From: a virus
Strand: one strand, 5' to 3'
DNA: 21,534 nucleotides
Virus record (IMG/VR): IMGVR_UViG_3300020477_000155
Span: 1 to 21,534 of that record
The notes under the pieces are model-generated. The model saw only the letters and a list, made by a program, of their open reading frames with translations, searched no databases and had not been told where the DNA came from. Shown here one piece after another: positions 14,657 through 21,534 of the stretch (position 1 is the stretch's first letter; every line of letters starts with the position of its first letter). The position numbers were made by a program, and so were the translations under genes.

Positions 14657-14667
14657 AATTAAATAGT
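14657..14667 (-). promoter_or_regulatory. AT-rich motif ACTATTTAATT upstream of the tube gene
   Basis: This is an exact copy of the 11-mer found before the sheath gene, here 25 bases before the tube ATG in a 58-base intergenic gap. It is a candidate late promoter element or processing site; AT-rich gaps make chance possible. Confidence 0.35.
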
Positions 14668-14689
14668 GCGTGAGAAACTTTCCCACATT

Positions 14690-17600
14690 TTAATCATCAA
14701 AAGATGCTCCTGTCGACGCGACCACGAAGTCAATCGCAATGTACTCAATGGCACGTGCGGGCTTAATCATAATCTTGGCGTAGAGAATATTTTGATCAAT
14801 TAGATCGGGGGTAGTTGTGCTATCATCAAGGATGAGCTTATAATCCGTAATACCGTATTCGGTCTTAACATTGGCCAAGAAAGGCTCAACCAAAGACGTA
14901 AAACGGTTCCAAGTAGCTTGAACATTCTGTTCAAACAAAATTTGTGTAGAAAGAATAGAGATCTGCTTCTTCAAGTAAATAACAAGCCTTCTCACGTTAA
15001 TCCTGTCTAGAGCGCTCTGGCGCTCCTGGAGAGTCTTTTGACCGAACACCACAATGCCCGAAGAGGGGAAAGAGGCAATCGGATTAATCCTGCTCTCGTA
15101 AAGAGTATCTCTATCTTTCGATGTTAGTCTTTCGGTGACACCGGTAACAGGAATTCCTGCAGCGCCATCAGTCAGGCCTCCGCGATTGAATCCGGCCGGG
15201 GCAAACCAAATTTGAGAAGCGGCTTCCGAACTGGCCAAAACACCCATCATAGCTACGCTGGGCGGAACCCACAGCATACGACCGGTCATCTCATCGCGTG
15301 TCTGAACCCACGGATAGAACGTGGCACCATAGCTCGAATCAATTCGACGATTACGCAAACTAGTAGCTGCCTGAATAGGAGTTGTCCCAATTCGGGCGGC
15401 CTTACTAGACTTATATGCCTCATGCATAGGAATGTATACATTAGCAAGGTCAATGAGCGCCATCGAGTCTCCCCTATCTTCACATAAGTTAATTTCATGT
15501 GCCGTCAGAGAATCCACAGTAAGACCAGGAGAGCAGAGAAGATTCATATTAATCTGTTCTGGATCTGCCAGTGTATCAATAGCCCGCTTCCATGTATGGT
15601 AAACATAGTTAGTATCTTCAGTGGGACTTCCAGCCATAAACTGATTATAAGTCGGATCCGGCTTTTTAATGTCCCAGCCATCAAATGCTCCCCACACAGG
15701 CATTGTAAAGCTGTCAATTTGGGCATCAAGCAAGTCGGTATAGGAAGCAGATCCATACGAATCTTCGCGGGCGCGCGATCCGGAAGAATAATAGAATCCA
15801 ACGGATGTGCCCGATTTCAGCACGATATCATCGAGCGAGAACACGTATGCATAATCTTCAACACCAGTGACCGCAAATGGATCCAATGCGTTTGCGCCGC
15901 CGCCGCCAGTATAATCAGCATAGAGCAAGCGATGGAAATCCGCAATACTAGCATCGGCGACAGTTCCTTGTGCAGTTCTTGTTGTGGACATTCCAAAATA
16001 TGCGTTTGTAGGATCGCTCAAGCTACCATCAGAGGCTGACGTCCTAAGTCGAACAACCGGAAACTCAAACGAGCCGGTGCAGGCGCCGCCCAGGCCGTCG
16101 GCATTTGCTGTATCGCCCCATATTCCTCCGCCGGCCATCAAATATGTATCAATAGGGCCCGCTCTATTGGCGGAAGCAGTAATGACAAGCTGTGCGCTAT
16201 GAGGAATACCGGAGCCTCCAGTTAGGAACAAGCTGGAAAGCACGCCTTGTTGCGCAACATCGGCGCCGGCGAATCCCCGGATCCCTCCATTAGGGGTAAG
16301 ATTACAGGCGCCAGTGGAGTTAAGATCGTAAACACTTCTAAATCTAGGGGGGCCAAAGTAACCAAAGGGAAGCAGCACACCATCAGTGGCGCCGGCATCA
16401 ACCTCTTGGTTCATTTCAACATATACAAATCGAGACTGATTGTCATATTCTCCATATGTTTTGAGGGTTTTCGCTGTTGCATCCCAAGATGCATACTTGT
16501 CACCAATTTTACGAGCGATGTAGTGAGGAGAGCCGGGATCTAAATTAAGATTATCAAATCTTTCAATTATTTGTACCGCATTGTCACTATCGTTCAGATG
16601 GCGAAGTATTACGGAGAAAGTTCCATACTCGTTAGTCGTTGTGGACGATTGGCGAATATTGGTAATTGATATTTTAACATTTTTGCTCAACCACTCGCCA
16701 TGGCCACGGCCAACCAAGCGAAAAAGCTTTTGCTGCCTGAAAGGGACATAGCTCGCAGCTGCACCAAGATCCTGACCAATTACCCATCCGGTTCGTCCTT
16801 CGCGAGAAGCTTGGGGCTTCATGTTCAGCGGCCCAGTAGAGGTACCTTTTGAAATCGACATGAGAACGCCTACAGAAGCGGTTGTTAAAGATCGATCTCT
16901 TAATTCTTGTTCATACGACTCACCAAGCCAGTAATCACGGCCACTAGAGCCCCCATAGAAATCAGACGCGCTAACCATTTGAGGATTGGTGTTAAACTTT
17001 TTACGCACAAAGTTTTCAGTAGAATCATCAAACCCAAAACGTACTTTTTCAACACCTCCCAAATTACCACTGATAACAAGGGTGTATAAATTGTCGGTGT
17101 CCGTGCCGATTACCATGTTATTCGAGCCGGTAAGGGCGCCAGAGATCGCAGGCGCCATTTGAACAGCACCGCCATATACAGTGCCGCTCAAATAGATATC
17201 TGCGCCATCCACATACCAAATAGCAGCCAAACTACCTGTACCAAGATCTGCTTGGGTAGCACCTCCTGAAGTGAAAAGCCACAAACCGTATGCTCCGCCA
17301 TTCTGGCTAGGAACGGGATTAATCTCCTCGGTCGTTTTCCAGCCCGCAGCAGCGTCGCCGCCGGCCGAGGCGCCATCGGTAGTCTGCTGACCGAGAAGTC
17401 GCACATACGTAAGAGGCGCCACATTTGCGCGCAAGAAAGCCTTTGCGGCATAAGTTCCATACATGGGCGACTGGTAGTTGCCGGCGCGATACACATCGCC
17501 GCCGATGCCTCCCGGTACCGTGTCCCCAAACATGTTAACAAATTCAGAATACGACTGAACCTTAACGGGGGTCATCGCCAGACCATGAGCTGCTCGACCT

Positions 17601-17704
17601 ACCACAACTGGTCCGATAGTATCAGCAGATTTGGGTATAAAAGAGTTATCTATTTCATTAATAAAAACTCCGGGAGATACAAACTTAAAATTTTTAACTG
17701 ACAT
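14690..17704 (-). CDS. Tail sheath protein (T4 gp18 family), unusually large
   Basis: 1004 aa; T4 gp18 is 659 aa. The ATG at 17704 has AGAGG upstream. The N-terminus SPGVFINEIDNSFIPK and GPVVVGRAAHGLA is the classic sheath start. The C-terminal third has ERLTSKDRDTLYESRINPIA, GIVVFGQKTL, RINVRRLVIYLKK and the C-terminus AIEYIAIDFVVASTGASFDD, all diagnostic of contractile sheath subunits. Residues about 100-650 are Gly/Ser/Thr/Asn-rich, beta-type, and are where sheath proteins carry variable surface domains; the extra ~350 aa lie there. The sheath contracts to drive the tube through the host envelope. Confidence 0.95.
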   Translation of the reverse strand: MSVKNFKFVSPGVFINEIDNSFIPKSADTIGPVVVGRAAHGLAMTPVKVQSYSEFVNMFGDTVPGGIGGDVYRAGNYQSPMYGTYAAKAFLRANVAPLTYVRLLGQQTTDGASAGGDAAAGWKTTEEINPVPSQNGGAYGLWLFTSGGATQADLGTGSLAAIWYVDGADIYLSGTVYGGAVQMAPAISGALTGSNNMVIGTDTDNLYTLVISGNLGGVEKVRFGFDDSTENFVRKKFNTNPQMVSASDFYGGSSGRDYWLGESYEQELRDRSLTTASVGVLMSISKGTSTGPLNMKPQASREGRTGWVIGQDLGAAASYVPFRQQKLFRLVGRGHGEWLSKNVKISITNIRQSSTTTNEYGTFSVILRHLNDSDNAVQIIERFDNLNLDPGSPHYIARKIGDKYASWDATAKTLKTYGEYDNQSRFVYVEMNQEVDAGATDGVLLPFGYFGPPRFRSVYDLNSTGACNLTPNGGIRGFAGADVAQQGVLSSLFLTGGSGIPHSAQLVITASANRAGPIDTYLMAGGGIWGDTANADGLGGACTGSFEFPVVRLRTSASDGSLSDPTNAYFGMSTTRTAQGTVADASIADFHRLLYADYTGGGGANALDPFAVTGVEDYAYVFSLDDIVLKSGTSVGFYYSSGSRAREDSYGSASYTDLLDAQIDSFTMPVWGAFDGWDIKKPDPTYNQFMAGSPTEDTNYVYHTWKRAIDTLADPEQINMNLLCSPGLTVDSLTAHEINLCEDRGDSMALIDLANVYIPMHEAYKSSKAARIGTTPIQAATSLRNRRIDSSYGATFYPWVQTRDEMTGRMLWVPPSVAMMGVLASSEAASQIWFAPAGFNRGGLTDGAAGIPVTGVTERLTSKDRDTLYESRINPIASFPSSGIVVFGQKTLQERQSALDRINVRRLVIYLKKQISILSTQILFEQNVQATWNRFTSLVEPFLANVKTEYGITDYKLILDDSTTTPDLIDQNILYAKIMIKPARAIEYIAIDFVVASTGASFDD

Positions 17705-17750
17705 GTTACTTTCCTCTTAGTAAATTCACGCAAATGACGGTGCAATCATT

Positions 17751-17761
17751 AATTAAATAGT
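17751..17761 (-). promoter_or_regulatory. AT-rich motif ACTATTTAATT upstream of the sheath gene
   Basis: The minus strand reads ACTATTTAATT 46 bases before the sheath ATG. The same 11-mer occurs before the tube gene (14667-14657). It may be part of a phage late promoter, but no experimentally defined consensus for this phage is known to me. Confidence 0.35.
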
Positions 17762-17781
17762 ATTTTTAATCTCAAAAGGAG

Positions 17782-17823
17782 TTCAGGATGTAATAAAACA
17801 TTTACACTTTTATTTCAGGATGT
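17782..17823. repeat. 10-bp direct repeat around the stop codon of the gp15-like gene
   Basis: TTCAGGATGT occurs at 17782-17791 and again at 17814-17823, the second copy lying within the last codons of the gp15-like gene. The 22 bases between are AT-rich. It probably records a small duplication; a functional role is not evident. Confidence 0.5.
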
Positions 17824-18700
17824 CACCAAACACATTGGGCACTCCGGGAGGTGCCACGCTCTCGTTAGGGAAGCTTAATTGCACTACATTTTCATCTACG
17901 CGCACAATTGGACGATCTGCATTGTTACCATCACCAATTAAATACCCCAATACCCTGATGTTAATATCGGTAGAAAACATGCGCATATCTTCTCCCAGAT
18001 TGCTTATATTGTTGTTATGAGTAAAATTTTGATCAATAAACGCTTCATAAAGGTGGCCGTTGCGCTTCATTACAAAGGCATTTATTTGACCAGTGCGACC
18101 AATAAATGGGGTAACCAATGAGTTCATTTGCTGCTGATATTCGGTCTTAATGGTAATCTTATATTCCACATTTACATATACAGGAATAGGGACCGATAAG
18201 CTCCGAATAACCACTTTTTTATTAATGCGCGGGTAATACCGTTGTTTGATGCCGCCCGTCTCGTGTTCTCCGCGAGTACCTGTGGCTACAGCAAAATTAT
18301 TAGTCTTATCGGTTACGATCTTTTTTGCAATAACCCATCGGCCGGCACGGCCATTTTTGTTTTTAGAATAATAATTGGCCTGAAAGGATCCTTTGCGGTT
18401 GGGATCTTTAACAATGCCGGTGCGCTCAATTGACACAAGAGGCAACTTTAAAGCCCCAGCATCATCACGTAATTCCTTTTTGTGCTTAACCTGATAAGAG
18501 CGCTCTGGCGCTTGCCACAGCACCGGAACGGTGGTGAAGCCCTCGTTCGTGTTAGCTCGTAATCGCAAATCTTCTTTAAGCCAGGAGACTATGGAATAGT
18601 CTATGTTTTCGATCGTAGAGGCCAACATGCCCAAAGACTCTAAAGTGTGTTCAGAAGAGCCCGAAGGCAGTAAAGCAAAATCAAAGTTATCAGGTAGCAT
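17810..18700 (-). CDS. Tail completion / sheath-terminator protein (T4 gp15-like)
   Basis: I choose ATG 18700 (296 aa), giving an 11-base overlap with the gp14-like gene and an AAAGGGA site upstream. The longer frame from TTG 18745 has no ribosome binding site, and its extra 15 residues look like shadow sequence. The protein starts MLPDNFDFALLPSGSSEHTL. Residues 50-100 (GFTTVPVLWQAPERSY, then LKLPLVSIERTGI) follow the pattern 'VPV.w..peR......lPriSIer' that I associate with gp15-type proteins. Later strands (VNVEYKITIKTEYQQQMNSL; FSTDINIRVLGYLIG) fit a ring-forming tail terminator. The gene order 432-aa / gp14-like / this gene / sheath / tube matches T4 13-14-15-(16-17)-18-19, with the terminase genes absent here. 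It should cap the tube and sheath and join tail to head. Confidence 0.68.
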   Translation of the reverse strand: MLPDNFDFALLPSGSSEHTLESLGMLASTIENIDYSIVSWLKEDLRLRANTNEGFTTVPVLWQAPERSYQVKHKKELRDDAGALKLPLVSIERTGIVKDPNRKGSFQANYYSKNKNGRAGRWVIAKKIVTDKTNNFAVATGTRGEHETGGIKQRYYPRINKKVVIRSLSVPIPVYVNVEYKITIKTEYQQQMNSLVTPFIGRTGQINAFVMKRNGHLYEAFIDQNFTHNNNISNLGEDMRMFSTDINIRVLGYLIGDGNNADRPIVRVDENVVQLSFPNESVAPPGVPNVFGDILK

Positions 18701-19178
18701 CAAAAAGTCCCTTTCGCGCGCGCCGGCATCTAGCAGCAATTTCAAAACTATAATCTACTTGTCCGAACAGCTTTTTGGGTTCGGATAATTTAACTATTTC
18801 ATAATAAAAATCGCCATACAACACAAAGTCCCCTTCACGAACATAAAGATCTTGGTCTTGAGTCAGGCGCCGTCGATGAAAGTGTATATTAATTTCCCAG
18901 GACTTGTCCACACCAGCGCCTTCGAGATATTCTGTTGAATAATCTGTAAACTCTACCAAGGCATAAACACGGATAGGTGGGAGATATGTTTTTTCAATGG
19001 CTTCGCCATATAGTTCATGAAAATCGGTATTTTTCATATCAATAGGGTAATACAAGATCTGTTGTCCGATAACCTTTTCAATAAGCTCATCGTTAACTTG
19101 TTTAACAAGATCTCTTTCTTTTTTCCCAAGAAACAAGGGGGGAGGAGGACTTGTGGGGCGCTTCCAGTCATTTGACAT
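18690..19178 (-). CDS. Neck / head-closure protein (T4 gp14-like)
   Basis: 162 aa, ATG at 19178 with AGGA upstream overlapping the previous stop codon. Key segments are IGQQILYYPIDMKNTDFHEL with YGEAIEKTYLPPIRVYALVE, followed by GVDKSWEINIHFHRR, REGDFVLYGDFYYEIV and GQVDYSFEIAARC. The 'YYPI...T..h.LYGE...K.y.pPv.vyalve' pattern and the late 'vreGDfv.y.d.yyEI' strand are those of the shorter gp14-type neck proteins and, more widely, head-closure/stopper folds. It would seal the portal vertex after packaging and receive the tail. Confidence 0.72.
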   Translation of the reverse strand: MSNDWKRPTSPPPPLFLGKKERDLVKQVNDELIEKVIGQQILYYPIDMKNTDFHELYGEAIEKTYLPPIRVYALVEFTDYSTEYLEGAGVDKSWEINIHFHRRRLTQDQDLYVREGDFVLYGDFYYEIVKLSEPKKLFGQVDYSFEIAARCRRARKGLFDAT

Positions 19179-19184
19179 AATTTA

Positions 19185-20483
19185 TCATCCTACAAAAATG
19201 GGAAGGGGAGAATTTTTAAAGGTCGTAGCAGTAGCTTCGGAACGTTCACTATCATCCTTCGTCAGCGCGGTATATTCCATCTCCTTCAGCGACTCAATTA
19301 GTTTTGTTTTAAGCGCCTCCTGTTCTTCTTTCGCTTGCCCAAGCAATTCCGCATGATTCAAAGTTACACTCTCACCCGGAATAGGCATGGTGGTAAATTT
19401 ACCACGAATTTGTCCCAACATTTCTTTACAGAGGGCTAGACAATATTTGCGGATCCATTGTTTTCCCATCGAATTAATACTATCATAGGGCAGATTCTCA
19501 AAGGGAAGAGTGTTCATGTTGTTGATGCCCGTCGTGCCATCATGATAATCGGGACCATCCCAAACATTGCTCTCCACATAAAATCTAAACCACACGCGCT
19601 CTAATTCCCCTAGATCCCAATTGCTGGGAGTTGGGTAAAGGCGCAATTTATTATTAATAATTTCATAGGCATAATTAGAAGTACGAGTCATGATTGAGTC
19701 TTCATACATAACGGCTTGCAATTTATTCTGCCACGTAGGTACAATTTCAAACGTAGCATCATCTGCAAACTGGCCATAAGTGGAGTAATTTCCTACCACA
19801 CCAATACCACCATAATATCCGTAAAAGCGCCACATGGCCCGAGGAGAGCGATAGTAAACCTTGGTTATTACTACGCGCCGATCATTAATTTTGCCCTCGA
19901 AATCAATAGGATTTCCAGCGTCATCAGTGCCAGAGGTACCGGCATCTTCTACTATCGTCTGGAGATCATAGTCTTGTTGATCAATTACGGGCTTGAAGGA
20001 TGCCGAATATTGAGGCATTGTTCCGCCAAAGCCGGCAATTGAAGCCAACCCATCGCCCATACGTTTAGTGCCGGCCAATTCAAATCGCGGATAGCGCAGC
20101 TGGACATTCGTACCCTGCGCCACTCCAGTGGCGCCAACAATCTCCCCATTATGGTTAAAGGTTCCTGTAGTCTGACCAAGCATGCTCGAAAGAACATTCT
20201 TGCTCTGATGTAGGTTGATAATGTACGAATATTCCAAGACGGCCTCTTCGTAGGCCGCATATACATTATCGGAGGTTAGCTCAATGTCGACAACATCACC
20301 GCCCAATTTCTTGTATACATACGCCACCTGGAGAGAGGCGCCCGTAATGAATTCCAGAGAACCCGTATAGATTCCAAATGGACAGGCCGCTTTAAGAGCC
20401 TCGCCTGCATCGGGGGTGGCGGCGCCGCTGGCCGGCAGCACAATGGCGCTAGTTTGGGCTTTGGGGCTCAAATTGGTTGGCAT
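19185..20483 (-). CDS. Neck/connector protein (T4 gp13 position)
   Basis: 432 aa, ATG at 20483 with a very strong GGAGGAGG site. Early residues include DVVDIELTSDNVYAAYEEAV followed by LEYSYIINLHQSKN, a helix typical of head-tail adaptor proteins ('ltsd.vy.aye.AvleYs..in'). The centre is beta-rich with aromatics (VVITKVYYRSPRAMWRFYGY), then NNKLRLYPTP. Residues 360-400 are helical (QWIRKYCLALCKEMLGQIRG), and the C-terminus is charged. It is longer than T4 gp13 (309 aa). Position directly before gp14-like and gp15-like genes supports a neck role; similarity to gp13 itself is not obvious by eye. Expression is probably high given the ribosome binding site. Confidence 0.6.
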   Translation of the reverse strand: MPTNLSPKAQTSAIVLPASGAATPDAGEALKAACPFGIYTGSLEFITGASLQVAYVYKKLGGDVVDIELTSDNVYAAYEEAVLEYSYIINLHQSKNVLSSMLGQTTGTFNHNGEIVGATGVAQGTNVQLRYPRFELAGTKRMGDGLASIAGFGGTMPQYSASFKPVIDQQDYDLQTIVEDAGTSGTDDAGNPIDFEGKINDRRVVITKVYYRSPRAMWRFYGYYGGIGVVGNYSTYGQFADDATFEIVPTWQNKLQAVMYEDSIMTRTSNYAYEIINNKLRLYPTPSNWDLGELERVWFRFYVESNVWDGPDYHDGTTGINNMNTLPFENLPYDSINSMGKQWIRKYCLALCKEMLGQIRGKFTTMPIPGESVTLNHAELLGQAKEEQEALKTKLIESLKEMEYTALTKDDSERSEATATTFKNSPLPIFVG

Positions 20484-20499
20484 ATACAGATCCTCCTCC

Positions 20500-20509
20500 A
20501 GTAATTAGT
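20500..20509 (-). promoter_or_regulatory. ACTAATTACT motif upstream of the 432-aa neck gene
   Basis: The minus strand has ACTAATTACT directly before the GGAGGAGG ribosome binding site, 16 bases from the ATG. It is an exact copy of the decamer before the 113-aa gene (20938-20929). That close to the start, it is more easily a leader/operator element than a -10 box. Confidence 0.35.
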
Positions 20510-20549
20510 TCTCCTAATGCAAAACCCCCCGGGAACGTGAGGGCTTCTT

Positions 20550-20567
20550 AAAGAAGGGGCCTTCTTT
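20550..20567 (-). terminator. Weak hairpin at the end of the 113-aa gene
   Basis: AAAGAAGG (20550-20557) and CCTTCTTT (20560-20567) are exact reverse complements, best folded as a 7-bp stem with a 4-base loop. It begins at the stop codon. No T-run follows on the minus strand, so it is at most an attenuator or an RNA 3'-end stabiliser. Confidence 0.35.
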
Positions 20568-20908
20568 TATGTAGATGTGCTCGTAGTTGTCTTTTTTGTG
20601 GTTCTTTTGTTGGCTTTTCGCCGCGGGGTGGTTGATTTCTTTCGCGAGGATGAGACCTTCTTGGCGGGGGCCTGTGTCGGGGTGACTGTCTGCGTGAGGG
20701 ACGGCGCCTTCGTTAAAGTTGGGGTCTCTATCGCTTCAGGGGCGGCCGTTTCCACAGGGACAGGAGACGTTTCTTCAATCAGAGGTGTCTCTTCCGTAGT
20801 TGGGGGCGACGGCTCGCTAGCTGCTCTCAACATCTTCATCCGCGGATGATTAGCGTGCTTTGCGCGGAATTTGGCCTTGGCCGAATTTAATCTTCTTTTC
20901 TTACCCAT
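20567..20908 (-). CDS. Small basic Lys/Thr/Pro-rich protein, possibly DNA-binding
   Basis: 113 aa, ATG at 20908 with CAGGAG upstream. Three parts are visible. Residues 1-30 are strongly basic (MGKKRRLNSAKAKFRAKHAN). Residues 31-78 are a low-complexity Pro/Glu/Thr stretch with alternating 'ETP/PVP' units. Residues 79-113 are a Lys/Arg/Ser/Thr tail (KKVSSSRKKSTTPRRKANKR and Thr-rich end) like the tails of histone H1-type or bacterial AlgP/Hc1-like proteins. Such proteins bind DNA by charge. Whether it is packaged, acts in capsid assembly or in host takeover is unknown. The gene sits between a terminator and the neck genes, in the late region. Confidence 0.7.
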   Translation of the reverse strand: MGKKRRLNSAKAKFRAKHANHPRMKMLRAASEPSPPTTEETPLIEETSPVPVETAAPEAIETPTLTKAPSLTQTVTPTQAPAKKVSSSRKKSTTPRRKANKRTTKKTTTSTST

Positions 20909-20928
20909 AAAAAACTCCTGTTTTGTAT

Positions 20929-20938
20929 AGTAATTAGT
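20929..20938 (-). promoter_or_regulatory. ACTAATTACT motif upstream of the 113-aa gene
   Basis: The minus strand reads ACTAATTACTATAC about 20 bases before the ATG, downstream of the terminator at 21001-21032. A promoter is expected here, because transcription of the neck genes must restart or read through after that terminator. TACTAT could serve as a -10-like box; no convincing -35 with correct spacing was found. Confidence 0.38.
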
Positions 20939-21000
20939 CTAAAAAAGCGAAAATCTCAAAAATTTGCCGGGGAAAAAATTGGGCAGATCGCCATTTTGAG
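20939..21000. other. AT-rich intergenic segment between terminator and 113-aa gene
   Basis: This 62-base part of the 145-base intergenic gap is rich in A-runs on the plus strand (T-runs on the minus strand) with a GC-rich centre (GCCGGGG). Apart from the nearby ACTAATTACT motif I see no hairpin or promoter I can defend. It is the most likely place for a promoter driving the 113-aa and neck genes. Confidence 0.4.
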
Positions 21001-21032
21001 AAAAAAGCCTCATCCCCGAAAGGATGAGGCTT
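21001..21032 (-). terminator. Intrinsic terminator after the 154-aa gene
   Basis: AAGCCTCATCC (21005-21015) pairs perfectly with GGATGAGGCTT (21022-21032) around a 6-base loop. On the minus strand the stem is followed by a run of six T (21006-21001). It lies 22 bases after the stop codon of the 154-aa gene. This is the clearest transcription signal in the window and separates an upstream unit (probably capsid genes to the right) from the neck/tail unit. Confidence 0.9.
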
Positions 21033-21053
21033 AAAGAATATAATTGTTAAGAC

Positions 21054-21518
21054 CTACGAGAAAGCGCCATCAGCAATAGCTTCGATATTACCCTGTATAT
21101 ACATCAGTGAGCCATTACAAGTGATTTCAAGCCAATCTCCGATATTGCCACTACTATCAATAGTGTAGGTGGTGCTCGCATCAGATTGATCTAAACCGTC
21201 AGCCGCCACTACAAGACCCGCTAATTCATTAGTATTAGCCGTGACAGCCACGCTTGTGGCCGGCTCATCCGTTAGCACAACTCGAATCCACCAGCCCGCT
21301 CCTGCCGCAGCAGCAGTGGGTAAAGTAATAACCGTGGCGCCAGCGGAATCTACAAAATATACTGTTCCACTATCGGTCGCAGTTACGGTTGTGGACGCGG
21401 TAATGTTAGATGTTTTTCTCTTAACTCCTGCCAACGTACTGCCACCCATTGTCAACTCTCTCTTCAGATTCTGAATCAATGCTTGGGTTCTAGCCAAGCC
21501 TACTCTTTTTGTTCCCAT
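21054..21518 (-). CDS. Putative virion surface/decoration protein (154 aa)
   Basis: 154 aa, ATG at 21518 with GGAGG eight bases upstream. A basic helical N-terminus (MGTKRVGLARTQALIQNLKR) is followed by a Thr/Val/Ala-rich beta domain: TASTTVTATDSGTVYFVDSA, then a V-I-T-L-P strand, AGAGWWIRVVL, and GDWLEITCNGSLMYIQGN. 'S-G-T-x-(F/Y)...xxTLP...aG..(y/w).i.v' is a pattern common in phage fibre and head-decoration domains that form trimers. The strong ribosome binding site and the terminator immediately after suggest abundant late expression, perhaps at the end of the capsid operon. I cannot name a family. Confidence 0.6.
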   Translation of the reverse strand: MGTKRVGLARTQALIQNLKRELTMGGSTLAGVKRKTSNITASTTVTATDSGTVYFVDSAGATVITLPTAAAAGAGWWIRVVLTDEPATSVAVTANTNELAGLVVAADGLDQSDASTTYTIDSSGNIGDWLEITCNGSLMYIQGNIEAIADGAFS

Positions 21519-21534
21519 TTTATAATCCTCCGTT

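Noticed and set aside
18701-18745. Fifteen-residue N-terminal extension of the gp15-like protein from a TTG
   Set aside because: No Shine-Dalgarno site, and it would overlap the gp14-like gene by 56 bases. ATG 18700 has a purine-rich site and gives a normal short overlap.
1-21534. T4-type late promoters (TATAAATA), tRNAs, CRISPR arrays, insertion sequences, attachment sites
   Set aside because: Read by eye, the intergenic gaps hold no TATAAATA box. No cloverleaf-like tRNA, regular repeat-spacer array, transposase or integrase gene was seen. Short matches inside coding regions were not counted.

Overview
The window is a contiguous piece of a tailed-phage genome of the T4-like (contractile-tail) superfamily. 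Every gene I can support lies on the minus strand, so transcription runs from the right end (21534) to the left end (1). Overlaps of 4 to 77 bases, short gaps and Shine-Dalgarno sites before nearly every start fit one long late operon or a few back-to-back ones. There are no tRNAs, integrases, insertion sequences or CRISPR arrays, and no gene-free stretch over 300 bases. The host cannot be read from the sequence. The protein style (sheath, tube, gp26-like and short gp14-like neck proteins) reminds me of marine T4-like myoviruses; that is an impression, not a measurement.

Region by region, in transcription order. (1) 21518-20567: a small beta-rich putative virion surface protein followed by a clear intrinsic terminator, then a small Lys/Thr/Pro-rich basic protein. 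(2) 20483-17810: the neck, in the T4 order 13-14-15: a 432-aa connector, a gp14-like head-closure protein and a gp15-like tail completion protein. (3) 17704-14041: a very large tail sheath protein and the tail tube protein. (4) 14004-12915: a gp26-like protein with two Cys-x-x-Cys pairs and, in the +1 frame, a short chaperone-like ORF. The two meet at a run of seven T, which suggests programmed frameshifting. (5) 12855-8854: tape measure protein, a baseplate tube-initiator-like protein and a small LysM protein. (6) 8848-3536: a 1770-aa giant baseplate/hub-like protein.

(7) 3520-184 is the most unusual part. Three tightly coupled genes follow the giant baseplate protein: a 442-aa protein of unknown function, a 391-aa protein with a complete family A DNA polymerase active site but no room for the usual exonuclease, and a 279-aa protein with features of the tubulin/FtsZ fold. 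(8) The window ends inside the start of a probable gp32-like single-stranded DNA-binding protein (106-1), preceded by a perfect 8-bp hairpin. The left end is therefore the junction between the virion and DNA replication modules.

The genes of regions 2 to 6 together build the neck, contractile tail and baseplate. The polymerase and the ssDNA-binding protein act in genome replication. The tubulin-like protein, if correctly assigned, could act in intracellular organisation.
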